Shown piece by piece: positions 22,564 to 34,370 of a stretch of 64,000 nt of DNA (the first letter of the stretch is position 1; every line of letters starts with the position of its first letter). Source of the stretch: Ctenosaura bakeri (lineage: Eukaryota; Chordata; Lepidosauria; Squamata; Iguanidae); NCBI GenBank assembly GCA_948474755.1, contig CAOLHI010000247.1, positions 186,001 through 250,000 on the forward strand, read 5' to 3'. The notes under the pieces are model-generated. The model saw only the letters and a program-made list of their open reading frames with translations. It was not told the DNA's origin and did not search any database. Position numbers and translations under genes: made by a program.

Positions 22564-25500
22564 TTTTCCAAAAAAACCCCCCAAATTTTTTCCCCCCTTT
22601 TTTAAAAAAAAAACCCTTTTTCCCCTTTTTTAAAAAAAAATTTTTTTAAAAAAACCCCCCGCCCAAGGGTTTTAACTAAAAAAAACCCTTTTTTTCCCCC
22701 CAAAAATTTTTTTTCCCCCCCCAAAAAACCCCCCGGGGAAAAATTTTTTTTAAAAAAAGTTTTTGGGGGGGTTTTTTGGGCCCCGCCAAAAAAAAAAGGT
22801 TTCCCAAAAAAAAAAAGGGGGGGGAAAAAAAAAGGAAATTTTTTAAAAACCCCCCGGAAACCCAAAAGGGGGGGGGCCCCGGGGGCCGGGGGGAAAAAAA
22901 AAGGAAAATTTCTTTCCCAAAAATTTTAAAAAAAAATTTTGGGGGGGGTTTTAAAAAAAAAAATTTTTAAAATTTTTTCCCCTTTTTTTTTCCCCCCGGG
23001 CCCTTTTTCCCCTTTAAAAGGGAAAAAAGGGGGGGGCCCCCCAAAAACCCGGCCCCCCCCTTCCCAAAACCCCCCATTTTTTTTTAAAATTTTTGTTAAA
23101 ATTTTTTTTTTCCTTAAAAAAAATTTTTTTTCAGGTTTTTTTTAAACCCCCCAAAAAAATATGTTTTTTTTTTTGGGGGGGGGGTTTTTTTCCCCCCCCC
23201 CCCGGGGCCCCCAAAAAAATTAAAAAAGGGGGGGGAATTTAAGGGGGTTTAAAAAGAACCCCCAAAAAAAAAAATTTTGGGCCCCCCCTTTTAAAACCCT
23301 TTTCCCCCCCAAATTCCCGGAATTTTTTCCCCCCTTTTTTTTTTTTCCCCCTTTTTTTTACCCCTTTTTTTTTTCCCCTTTTTTCCCCCTTTTTTAATTT
23401 TTTTAAAAAAAAAAAAAATTTTTTTTTCCCCAAAAAAAGAAGGGGAAAAAATTTTTTTAAAAAAAAAAACCTTTTCAAAATTTTTTTTTTTTTTTTCCCT
23501 TTTTAAAAAAACCCCCCGGGGGGGGGGTTTCCCCCCAAAATTTTTTTTGGAAAAATTTTTTCCGGGGCCAAACCCCCCAAAAAAAACCCCCAAAAAATTT
23601 TCCCCCCAAAACCCCCAAAACCCCTTTTTTGGAAAAGTTTTTTTGGGGGGAAAAAAAACCCCCTTTTTAAAAAGTTTTCTTTTGGGGAAAAAACGGTGGA
23701 CCCGGTTTTCCCCAAAAAATTTTTTATTTTTTAAAATTTTGGGGTTTTTTAAAAAAAAAAAAAAAAATTTTTTTTTTTTTTAAAAAGGGGGGGGGTTTTT
23801 AAAAAAAAAAAAAAAAAATTTTTAAAACCCGGGGAATTTTTTCCCAAAAAGTTTGGGGGTTTTTTTTTTTAAAAATTTTTCCCTTTTTTTAAAAAATTTG
23901 TTTCCCCCCCCCCGGGTTTTTGGGGGGTTTTTTTTTTCCCCCCCCAAAAAAAAATTTTTGGGGGGAAAAAACCCCCCCCGGGGGGGGGCCCTTTTTTTAA
24001 TTTTTTTTCCCCCCCCAAAAAACCCTTTTAAGGGGGGGGGTTTTTCCCCAAAAAAAATTTTTTTTCCCCCCCCCCCCTTTTAAAAGGGGAAAAAATTTTT
24101 TAAAATCCCTTTTTGGGCCCCCCTTTTTCCCCCGGGGGGGGGCCCAAAAAATTTTTCCCAAAAAAGGGGTTAAAGGAAAAAACCCCCTTTTTTGCCAAAA
24201 CCCCCCTTTAAAGGGAAAAAGGAAAAAGGGTTTTTTTTAAAAAATTTTAATTTTAATTTGGGGGGGGGCCCAAAACCCCAAAAACCCCCTTTAAAAGGGG
24301 AAAAAAAATTTTCCCAAATTTTTTCCTTTTTTTTAAAAAAAGGGCCCCTTTTCCCCTTTTAAAAAAATTTTTTTTTAAAAAAAAACCCCCCTTTTTTTAA
24401 AATTTTTTTTTTTTTTTTTTTTCCCCCCCCCTTTTTTTTTAAAAAAAAAAAATTTTTTTCCCCCCCCCTTTTTTCCCCCCCCCCTTTTTTTTTTTTTTTT
24501 TTTAAAACCCGGAAAAAACCCCCCCGGGGGGGAAAAACCCGGGGAAAAAGGGGGGCCCCCTTTTTTCCCCCCCCCTTTTTTTTTTTGAAATTTTTTTCCC
24601 CCTTTTTTTTTTTTAAAATTTTTTTTGGGGGGTTTTTTGGGGAAATTTACCGGGGGGGGGTTTTTTTCCCCCCGGGGTTTTTTTAAAAATTTTTTTTTTT
24701 TTTCCCCCCCCCAAAATTTTTTTTTTTTTTCCAACCCCCCCAAAATTTTTTTGTTTTTAAAAAAACCAATTTTTTTTTTTTTTTGGGGGGGAAATTTTTG
24801 GTTTTTTTGTTTTTTTTAAAAAAATTTTTTTTTCCCCCCCCTTTTAAAAGGAATTTTTTTTTAAAATTTTTTAAAAAAACCCCAAAAATTTTTTCCCCCC
24901 CCCCAAAACCTTTTGGGGGAAAAAAAAACCCCCTTTTTTAAAATTTTAAAACCCCCCTTTTTAAAAACCCCCCCTTTTTTCCCCAAGGGGGGGAAACCGG
25001 GGGGGAAAAATAAAAAACAAAAAAAAAAAACCCCCTTTAAAAAAAAATCAAAAAATTTTAAAAAAAAGGTTTTAAAAAAAAAAGGGAAAAAAAAAAGGAA
25101 ACCCCTTTTTCCCCAAAAGGGTTTCCCGGGGGAAAAAAAAAAAATTTTAAAAAAACCGGGTTTTTTTAAAAACCCCCCCCAAAAAAAAAGGGGGAAAAAA
25201 AAAAAAAAAAGGGGGGGGAAAAAAAAAAAAAATTTTTTTTCCCCCCCCCCTTTTTTTTCCCCCCCCAAGGGAAAAAAGGGGGAAAATTTTATTTTTTTTG
25301 GGGGGGGGGGGGGGTTTTTTCCCCCCAAAAAACCCCCAAAAAAAACCCCCAAAAAAATTTTTTTTTAAAAAAAAAAACCCCAAAAAAAAAAGGAATTTGG
25401 GGGGAAAATTTTGGGAAATTCAAAGGGGGGGCCTTTTTTTTTTTAAAAAAAAAAAAAAAATTTTTAAAAAAAAAAAAAAGGGGGGAAAAAGCCCAAACTT

Positions 25501-28489
25501 TCCCCCCGGAAAAAAAAAAATAAAAAAAAAAGGGAAAAAAAATTAAAAAATTTTTGGGGTTTTTTTTTTCCCGGGGGGGGTTTGGAAATTTTGGAATAAA
25601 AAGGAAAAAAAAAGGGGGGTATATTTTAAAAACCTTCCTTTAAAAATTTTTTTGGGTTTTTAAAAAAATTTTTTGGCTATTTAAAAATTTCCCCCTTTTT
25701 GGGGTTTCCCCTTTTTGGGGGATTTTTAAATTTTTGGGGGGGAAAAGGGGAAAATTTTCAAACCCCTTTTTTCCCCGGGGGGCCGGAAATTTAAACCCGG
25801 TTTTTTTGGAAAAGGGGGCCCCTTTTTTTTTTGGGGAAAAATTTTCCCCCCCCCCCCCCCTTTTTTAAAATTGGGGGGGGGTTTTTCCCAAAAGGGAACT
25901 TAAAAACCCCCCAAAAAAAAAACCCCCCCCTTTTTTTTTGGAATTTTTTTGGGGGGGGGTTTTTTTTTTTTTCCCCCCCAAAAAAACCCCCTTTTAAAAA
26001 AAAAATTAAAAAAAAAAGGCCCTTTTTTAAAATTGGGAAATTTGGGGCAATTTTAAAAAATATTAATTTTTTTTTTTTTCCCCCCAAAAAAAAAAAGAAA
26101 GCACCCCCAAAAAAACCCGGGTTTTTTTTCCCCCCCGGGGGGTTTTTTTTGGGGGGGAAAAAAAAAAAAATTTCCTTTAAAGGGGCCCCCAAAAAAAATT
26201 TAAAAAACCCCGGGAAAAAAAAAACCCCCCCTTTTGGGGGGGGAAAAAAAAAGGGTTTTTTGGGGGGTTTTAAAAAGGGGGGGAAAAAAAAAGGGGGCCC
26301 CCCCCTTTAAAAAAAAAGGGGGAAAACCCCCCCCCCGGGGGGGTTTTTTTTTTTTGGGGGAAAAAATTTCTTAAAAAGGGTTTGGGGGGCCCCCTTTTTT
26401 TTTTTCCCCCCGGGGTTTTTTTTTTCTTTTCCCCCCTTTTTTTAAAAAATTTTTTTTTTAAAAAAAAAAAAAGGGAAAACAAAAAAAGGGGGAAAAAAAG
26501 GGGGGGGGGAAAAAAAAATTTTAAAAAAAAAAAAAAAGTGGGTTTAAAAAATTTAAAAAATTTTTTTTAAAAGGGGTTTTAAAATAAAGTTAAAAACCCC
26601 CCCTTTTTCCCCCCTTTTTTTTTCCCCAAAAAAATTTGGGTTTTTTGGGTTAACCCCCAAAAAAAAAAAGGGGGGGTTTTAAAAGGGGGGTGGGGGGGAA
26701 AAAAAAAAAAATTTTTTTTTTTTTGGGGGTTTCCCCCCCCTGGAAGGGGTTTTTTTTTTTTAAAAAAAAAAAGGGCCGGAAACCTTTTAAAAAAGGTTTT
26801 TAAAAAAAATTTTAAAAATTTAAAAAGGGGGGGAAAAAAAAAAAAGGGGGGGAAAAAAATTTGGGGTTACAGCATTTTTCCCCCCCAAAAGGGGGGGGGG
26901 GAAAAAAAAAAAAAAAAAGGGGAAAAAAAAAAAAATTTTTGGCTAAAAAAGGGGGTTTTTTTTTAAAAAAATTTTTTCCCGGGGTTTTTTTTCCCCCCCC
27001 CCCCCCCAAAAAAAAAAAAAAAAAAATTTCCCCCCTTTTTTTTTTTTTCGGGGAAAAAATTTTAAAAATTTTAAAACCCCCCGGGGGGGGGAAAAAAGTT
27101 TAAAACCCCCTTTTTTTTTTTTAAAAAAAAATTTTTTCCCAAAAAAAAATTTTTTTGGGGGGAAAAAAAAAAAAAAAAAGAAAAGTTTGGGGGTTTAATT
27201 TTTTTTCCCGGGAAAAAAAAACCTTTTTTTTTCCCTTTTTAAAAATTTTAAAAACCCAAAATTTTTGGTTTTTTTAAAAGGGCCCCCAAAAACCAGCCAA
27301 GGCCCCTTTTTAAAACCAAAAACCCCCAAAAAAGGAAACCCCTTTTTGGGAAAATTTTCCCCCCCCCCCAAAAAAATTTTTTTAAGGGAAAAAAAAACCC
27401 CCCCCCAAAGGCCCTTTAAAATTTTTTCCCCCTTTTTTTTTTTTTTAAAAAAAAAAAAATTTTTTTTTTTTTAAATTTTTTTTCCCCCCCCCCCCCCCAA
27501 AAAAAAAAAAAAAATTTTTTTGGCCAAAAAAAAACCCAAATTTTGGGGGTTTTAAAAAAGGGTTTTTTTGGGGAAAATTTCCCCCCGCCCCCTTTTTTTT
27601 TTTTTGGGGGGGGGTTTTTTTTTAAAAAAAAAAAAAGGGGGTTTTTGTTTTTTAAAAAAAAATTTAAAAAAAAATTTTTTTTAAAACAAACCAAAAAGGG
27701 GAAAAAAAGGGTTTTTTTGGGGTTTTTTTTTAATTTTTTTAAAATTTTTTTTTCCCTTTTGGGGGGGAAAAAAAAGGGGGGGGTTTTTTGGGGGGTTTTT
27801 TTTGGGTTTAAAAAAAAAAAAAAAACTTTTTTTTTTCTTTTAAACTCTTTTTTCCCCCTTTTGGGGGCCCCCAAAAAAGGGGGGGGAAATTTAAAATTTT
27901 TGGGGAGGAAAAAAAAAAAATTTTTTTTTAAAAAAAAAAAAATTTTAAACCGGTTTTTTAAAAAAAAAAAATCCTTTTTTTTTTGTTTAAAAAAAACCCC
28001 CAAAAAAAACCCCCCAAAAATTTTTTCCCCCAAAAAAATTTTTTTAAAAAAAAAAGGGGGTTTTTTTAATTTTTCCTTTTTAAAAAAAAAAAAAAGGTTT
28101 TTTTTAAAAATTTTTTTAAAAAAATTAAAATTTTTTTTTTAAAAAAAAAAAAATTTTTTTTAAAAATTTTTTCCCTTTTTCCCCCCCTTTTTTTTTTTTT
28201 TTTTTTTTCCCCCCAAAAAAATTTTTTTTTTTTCCCCCTTTTTTTTTTTTTTGGGGTTTTTCCCGGGGGGAAAAAAGGGAAAAAAAATTTTTTTTCCCCC
28301 CCCCCTTTTTTTTTAAATTTTTCTTAAAAAGGGGGAAAAATTTGGGGGGTTTTTTTTTAAAAAAAATTTTTGGGGAAAAAATTTTTTAAAAAAAATTTTA
28401 ACCCCCCGGGGGTCTTTGGGGAAAAATTTTTTCCCCCTTTTCCCCCCCTTTTTTTAAAAAAAAATTTTTTTCCGGCCAAAATTTTGGGG

Positions 28490-28520
<31 letters not shown>

Positions 28521-30160
28521 TAAAAAAACCCCCCGGGGAAAAAGGGGGGGGCCCCCCAAAAAGGGGGTTTTTTTGGGAAAAAAACCCCCCAAAAAAAATT
28601 TTTTTGGGGGAAAAATTTTTTTTTGGGTTTTTTTTTTTAAAAGGGGTTTTTTAAAAAATTTTTTTTTAAAAAAATTTTTTTTAAAAAATTTTGGGGTCAA
28701 AAAGGGAAAACCCAAAAAACCCTTTTTTTCCCCAAATTTTAAAAAAAAAGGGAAAAAAATTTTTTGGGGGGGGAAAAAACCCCCCGTTTAAAATTTTAAA
28801 AAAGGAAAAAAAAAAAGGGTTTCTTCCCCAAAAAAGTTTTTCCCCGGGGTTTTTCCCCCCCCTTTTTTCCCCCCCCCCCCCAAAAAAACCCCAAAAAAAA
28901 AAAATTTTTCCCCCCGGGGGGGGGGGCCAAAAAGGGGGGGGTTTGGGGGTTTTTTTAGGGGCCCCTTTTCCTTTTTAAAAATTTTTTTTTTTTAAAAAAA
29001 ATTTTTAACCCCCGGAATTTAAAAATTTTTTTGAATTAATTAAAAAAAAAAAAAGGGGGGGAAAATCCCCCGGAAAAAAAAATTTTTAAAAAAAAAATTT
29101 TTTTTTCCCCCCGGGGAAAAAATTTTTTTTTGGGGGGGAAAAAAAATTTTTTTACCCAAAAAACCCCCATTTTCCCGGGAAAAAAACCCTTTTTAAAAAA
29201 ACCCCGAAAAATTTTTTCCAAAAAATTTTTTTCCCCCCCAAAGGTTTTAAAAAAAAACCCCAAAAAAAACCCCTTCCCCCTTTTTCCCCTTTTTTGGGGG
29301 GTTTTAAAATTTTAAAAAAAAAAACCCCCCCAAAAATTTTTTTTAAAACCCCCCCTTTTTTTTTTGGGCCCCAAATTTTTTTTTTTAAAAAAAAAAAATT
29401 TTTTTGGGCCCAAAAAAATTTTAAAAAAAAGGAAAAGGGGCCAAAAAAATTTTTTTGGGGGGGGGGAAAAATTTTTTTTCCTTTTCCCTTTTTAAAAAAA
29501 AAAAAATTTCCCCAAAAATTTTAAAAAAAATTTTTAAAAAAAAAAAAAAAGGTAACCCAAAAAAAAAAAATTGGGCCCTTTAAACTTTTTGGGGGTTTTT
29601 AAATTTTTTTTAAAATTTTTTAAAAAAAATTTTTCCCCTTTTTAAAAAAATTTTTTTTGGGTTTTTTTTTTGGAAAAAAAAAAACCCTTTTTGGGCCCCG
29701 GGGGGAAAAAAAAAGGGGTTTTCCAAAACCCCGGGAAAGGGGAAAAAAAAAAGGGAAAAAAGGGGAAAAAAATTTTCCCCTTTTGGGGGAAAGGGGCCCC
29801 CGGGGGTTTAAAAGAAAATCTTTCCCTTTTTAAAAAATTAAAATTTTATTGGGGGCCCCCAAAATTTTAAAAAAAAATTTTTTTAAAAAAAAAATTTTTA
29901 AAAAATTTTTTTTAAAAAAAAGGGGAAAATTTTTTTTTTTTTTGGCCGTTAAAAAAACCCCCCTTTTTTTTTTTAAATGGCCCCAAAAGGGTTTTTTAAA
30001 AAAATTTTTTAACCTAAAAAAAAAAGGCCCCCCCAAAAAAAAAAACCCCCCCCCGCCTTTTTTAAAAAAAAAACCCCTTTCCCCCCTTTTTTTTTAATTT
30101 TTTTTAAAAAAAAAAAAAAAAAAATTTTTTTTTTTGGGGGGGTTTTTTTTTTTTCCTCCT
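18120..30160. other. Homopolymer-expanded low-quality sequence (assembly artefact)
   Basis: Across about 12 kb almost every base lies in a run of three or more identical bases, and isolated single bases are rare. Short remnants such as ACGGTGGACCCGG (23694-23706) and GGTTACAGCATTTTT (26865-26879) are exceptions. Ordinary complexity stops abruptly after GCAATGCCC and resumes at CCTCCTCCTATTAGAA. All open frames here translate to K/F/G/P-rich strings because AAA, TTT, GGG and CCC dominate the codons. No genome region of this kind is known to me. The pattern fits a failed long-read base call or consensus. True sequence and length are unknown, and no gene should be called here. Confidence 0.95.
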
Positions 30161-30773
30161 CCTATTAGAAATAACCCTTTGATGTAACTTTGGCTGTTTT
30201 CAGTGGCATTTCCTAGAACATAATCTTTCTTGCCCAGTCTTGAATAGTCACAGGTAGTACAAACTGCTGGCAGAATAAGCCTCTGAATACATGGAAGTGT
30301 TATATAGAAGTTACTTAATATAACATTGTACTTTGGCAAACCCAGCAATCCTTCCTGCCCCTATATATGGAAATAATTGAATTGTGTGAATAAGATTTTT
30401 GGAAAAATCCAAATCACTACAGAAGTCTGATTTCTGGAATGAACAGGTTCTCATTTCACTGCAGTGTCCAAACAGACACAGGCCTAAGTCCAATTACTCA
30501 TCTCAGCTAAAGCAGAACCGTGAATCAGTGAACATATGTAACAGTTGACATACAGTTCTCATTGATTCAGTGGGTCTATTCTGGTTGAGACTAAGAATTA
30601 TACCTGGGTGGTTTAAGCACACGAGAAATCTGTCCACTCATGTGGCATTCACAGAAAATAAGCAATGTGACTCAGTGCACTCTTTTCTTAATAACCGTAT
30701 TAAAGTGGGTTTTTTTTTTAAAAAAAACAATTTCAAGTGTTGTGATTCTCAAAGACAGAGGAAAATGTGCATG
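30161..30773. other. Unannotated DNA next to the artefact, no gene seen
   Basis: The complexity is normal from about 30,160 onward. A stretch at about 30,555-30,600 (GATTCAGTGGGTCTATTCTG) resembles a short interspersed motif common in squamates, but it is too short to classify. Confidence 0.4.
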
Positions 30774-30992
30774 TGTGTGGTACCTCTCAGCTTGCCTGTT
30801 AACTTATGGCAACCCCATACATTTCATAGAGTTTTCATAGACAGTGCACTCTCAGAAGTGGTTTGCCATTGCCTCCATCTGATTACAGCCTACATCACCT
30901 GATATTCCTTGACAGTCCCTCATGCAAATATAACCAGGCCCGATCCTGCTTAACTTCCAAGACCAGACAGGATATGGTGCCTTTACACTATC
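30774..30992 (-). mobile_element. 5S rRNA-derived SINE, reversed (copy 2)
   Basis: The left end GTGTGTGGTACCTCTCAGCT is the tail, followed by CTGTTAACTTATGGCAACCC and a TTCATAGAGTTTTCATAG body. The right end (about 30935-30985, read reversed) gives the 5S-like GGTCTTGGAAGTTAAGCAGG and ATCGGGCC. It is more decayed in the 5S head than the 14.3-kb copy. Confidence 0.75.
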
Positions 30993-31274
30993 GCTATATT
31001 CTTGATTAGAAGATTTCCTGAAACAAGATCTGAACTGAGGAATGAGGCACAGTGGAAGGGAGGGACTTCCTGATTTTTTCCTCTTGTTATTGTGTTGTTG
31101 TATGGTAGGAGTGTCCCTGTATTTTACAAGATGCTAGAAATGTTCTAAGTGCTGTGTGAAGAGTAAAGAACAAGAGAGTCCTTGCTTGCTGGCTCACAAT
31201 GTAATAGAAATTAATCCAATAGCAAATTAAAAAGGAGTGGACAGGGAAGAGGAAAGCATCAGGGCGGAGTTCTA

Positions 31275-31678
31275 GAGACCTTGCACATTACACAATTATA
31301 GCACTGTGCTTGCACTTTTAAGTGCCATGGCTGCATCCTATGGAATCCTGAGGTTTGTAGCTTAGGCCATTTCCACACTAGACTGTTATAGCACTACTAT
31401 TCCACTTTTAACATCCTATGGAATCCTGGGGTTTTCTAGTTTAGGGAGGGGCCTAAAGGCCTCTCCGTAAACTGCAAACCTCAGGATTCCATAGGATGTT
31501 GAAAGCGGAATAATAGCGCTATAACAGTCTAGTGTGGAAATGGCCTTAGTCAGAGGCACTAGAGCACTCTGGCGGTGAATTCTAAATGCTCATCAATAAA
31601 CTGAAAAATCGCAGTATTCCACAGGATGTTGCTATGGATGGAATCATAGCACTATAATTGTGTAGTGTGAAAGGGACC
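31275..31678 (+). mobile_element. Old palindromic MITE, split by a nested insertion
   Basis: The left part (31275-31361) carries TACACAATTATAGCACTGTG, CTGCATCCTATGGAATCCTG and AGGTTTGTAG. The right part (31549-31678) carries the inverse: CAGTATTCCACAGGATGTTG, GAATCATAGCACTATAATTG and TGTAGTGTGAAAGGGACCC. A younger MITE sits between them, at 31365-31545. Removing the insert and one TTA copy joins the two halves into one palindrome. Confidence 0.8.
31365..31545 (+). mobile_element. Palindromic Harbinger-like MITE, complete, with TTA target duplication
   Basis: The left end is GGCCATTTCCACACTAGACT, and the right end is its exact inverse (AGTCTAGTGTGGAAATGGCC). TTA flanks both sides (31362-31364 and 31546-31548). 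A TTA/TAA duplication is the hallmark of PIF/Harbinger integration. It is 181 bp with a long imperfect hairpin and no coding capacity. It inserted into an older relative. Confidence 0.93.
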
Positions 31679-32686
31679 CTGTTTGGCAAGGAACAGGAAA
31701 AGCTTCTTTGGCTAATGGAAAGGACCTGGCTGGTCTTCTCCTTGGCACAGTGTTCCTCCTGGGAAGAAGAGAGTACAACCACGCATTATGGTATCTGGAA
31801 AGGCTGTGGCATTTACATACTGAGCAGACAAATGATTTCCAGTTTGCACAGCAGTAAGTGATACACATGAATGTATCTTATTTCCAAAACTTGGGAAAGT
31901 TCTTTTCTTACTACAGCTCCTGAAATTCCCCAGTCTCTGGACATGCTCACTGGGAAATTCTGGGAGTTTTTCTCCAGAGAAGTAATTTTTCCAAAGTCTG
32001 TTTATATCAAGTCCGGCAATTTGTCTATCTAGCCCAATATTGCTAACTCATGCTGGCAGCAGTTCAGTGGAATTACAGAATTTCAGTCATAACATCTTCT
32101 ATCTGATGCTCTTGATGGGAGAAATGATGGTCTGAAAATGGTCTTTTCTACATACAAAGTACGTGTTGTGTCACTGAGCTATAGGTCTTTCCCTAGAATA
32201 GTGTTAATTTTGGTTTTGTTTTAGTTAACCTCCAGGCTTCTGCTAAATGCTTCCATTTTTCACACATTCCTTATAGTGGCAGTGTGTGTGTGTGTTTGAT
32301 GGGGGGGCATACAAAATATGTGGTTGTACATGATTTTTTGCATGTGCATCTGTGTCTGGATGTGTCATAAGATTTCTGTTTATTTCAGTATCTAGCAGAT
32401 GGTCTTCACATAAAAATCTCTTCTATTTTCTATCCATCAGACACATAAATAAATGGTTAAGAATAGCAAAACACATCTAATTTTAGCAGAGAATATTTAA
32501 CTCTTCACCTAACCATATGCCGCACTGAATTAAGTCATCAAAGCAAGAACTAAATTGCATTCCCCTTTAAATGTAGGTGCAATGATTAGAATAAACAAAT
32601 GTTAACATTCAGCCCAGGGTTTGAACTGAGAAGTGATTTACAGAACTGTGTATCAAATGGCATTGGACATGATAATAACAGCTATA
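31679..32686. other. Unannotated lizard DNA, no gene seen
   Basis: No gene or named repeat is recognisable. There is a short GT run at about 32282-32297. Confidence 0.4.
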
Positions 32687-32799
32687 GGGCTAAGTCTAGC
32701 ATTAATCTTACCTAGAACAGACCCAGTGAAATTAGGTAAACCAAGTTCCATTCATTTCAGTGAGTCTACTCTAGGTAGGACTAACATTGAATTGAGCCC
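32687..32799. repeat. Palindromic interspersed repeat, ~113 bp
   Basis: GGGCTAAGTCTAGCATTAAT at the left and the inverse of GGACTAACATTGAATTGAGCCC at the right form arms of about 48 bp with mismatches. Both include the CTACTCTAGGTAGGA/TTACCTAGAACAGAC module. The motif resembles a short repeat common in squamates, but I cannot name it. Confidence 0.65.
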
Positions 32800-33124
32800 G
32801 ACAGCCATTAGTATCAAACCCAATGCCATTTGCTATTTGAATACCCACCTGCAAAGTATACAGATTTCAGTGGAGTTTAGAAAGGAGATATTAATGGATT
32901 GTGCCTGATGCGAATAGTCAATGTGGTTTCTTTAGGCTGTGGGACAGATTTGACAATCTGTAGCAGCAGATGGCACTGAAGGAAGTAGTTGCTTTCATAT
33001 ATATATATATCCCTGTTTACATTGTAGCCAGATTGATGGTCTATCTAGCAGAGGGCTGCAGATTGAAACTCCTTTATTCCATTAGCTTATCCTTGTCCCA
33101 GAGACAGCCTTGACTCCATGTTCC

Positions 33125-33331
33125 TGTAAGCCACCTGTCAACTTATGGTGACCCCATGAATTTTACAGCCTTTCTTAGGCAAGAAATACTCACGGTCTTT
33201 GCCTTCCTCTGAAATATAGCCTACAGCATCTGTTATACCTTAGTGGTTCCCAATCCAAACACTAACCAGGCCTGACCTTGTTTAGCTTCCAAAATCAAAT
33301 TGAATCTACTGCCTTCAGGATATTTAGGCTT
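33125..33331 (-). mobile_element. 5S rRNA-derived SINE, reversed (copy 3)
   Basis: CCACCTGTCAACTTATGGTG and ACCCCATGAATTTTACAGCC form the tail and body. At 33231-33318 the reverse reading gives the 5S-like GGAAGCTAAACAAGGTCAGG, then CCTGGTTAGTGTTTGGATTG and GGAACCACTAAGGTATAACA. The family is the same as at 14.3 and 30.8 kb. Confidence 0.8.
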
Positions 33332-33981
33332 TAGGCCTCTTACTATAAATTATACCACTATGTATTTTTTTTATTGTGTCTACTGGTCTGCACTTTCTTT
33401 TTCCCAGCATTCCTGCAAATTCTCAGCCTTTCTGCAAGAAATTACATTGAAATAAAGTTACTGAAGTGGTTGGATGTGTGGGAGTCTATGAGTTTTAGTG
33501 AGATCAGTAGATAAACTTTTCTTTGGCATTCATGATCTAGAGTCACAATCAGATCTTTGAAAGGATCTTCTCCCAGTCTAGCTTGCTTGGAATAGAGATC
33601 CTCGTTGTCTGTTATAGCTTTTACCTCTGGCCTGAGATATCTGCACCATCATTTATTTGTCTTCAGCTCTCTAGAATCTCTATTTTATTTTTAAATGATA
33701 ATAGACATTTTCAAAGTGATAACACAGCCTGTTTCAAGATACAAAGAAGGAGAAGAAGAGGAGTTGGAGAAAGAAAAGAAGTCTTGATGCACTTTAAGTA
33801 CATATTCTTTCCCTTCAATACAGATCCTAATGAAAGGCTATGCCAATGGTTGACAAGGGTTGGCATCCTACTCTGCAGATATGGATTTGCCAGCCTAGAG
33901 TTACAGGTCTACAACTGCTCTGTGTTTAGCCATGCTCCATATTCACAATTGTGGCAAAACTGCCACCATCACAAATCCTTT

Positions 33982-34250
33982 CCAACCTACCTTAACAGCC
34001 AGCAGCCACATCAAGTGATGGAGTTTTGTTCAGCTGGTGATTGAGGGACATCAGGATAATGTTTCCACCCTCCTCCCACTAGTGATCTTTGATGGGACAA
34101 AGAATTATGACAGGTGTACCGCTTTTGTTTGTCACACCAGAGATCACTGGTGGGAGGGCTCAGGAAAACATTATCCTGCTGAGATCCAATTGCCAGCAGA
34201 ACAGACCTCTGTTGCTTGGTGCTATTACTTGATATTAAGGTGGGTTTGGG
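33982..34250. mobile_element. Large imperfect palindrome, probable MITE
   Basis: CCAACCTACCTTAA on the left mirrors TTAAGGTGGGTTTGG on the right. Further in, TCAGGATAATGTTTCCACCC mirrors the GGAAAACATTATCCTGCTGA segment, and CCCACTAGTGATCT mirrors AGATCACTGGTGGG. The arms are about 110 bp around a ~40-bp centre. It resembles the elements at 50.7 and 56.6 kb. No coding capacity is seen. Confidence 0.7.
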
Positions 34251-34370
34251 TTGTTGGGTTGGGAAACAAGACATAATTACTCATTCATAATTATGCCTGT
34301 GATGTAGGAACTTGGTGCACAGCTTTATATTCGTATATAGCCTTGTTGCATAGCTTTTATATTCATATTT

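Noticed and set aside
19128..30097. Many open frames of 60-205 codons in the homopolymer tract
   Set aside because: They translate to strings of K, F, G and P because the sequence is made of AAA, TTT, GGG and CCC runs. They reflect the artefact, not coding.
18120..30160. A novel low-complexity biological system or satellite
   Set aside because: There is no repeating unit, base order is irregular, and nearly all bases are in runs with abrupt edges. This fits a sequencing or consensus failure far better than any biological structure.
33583..34044. A 153-codon open frame as a gene
   Set aside because: It has no recognisable domain and runs into a palindromic repeat at its end. Chance openness is the simpler explanation.
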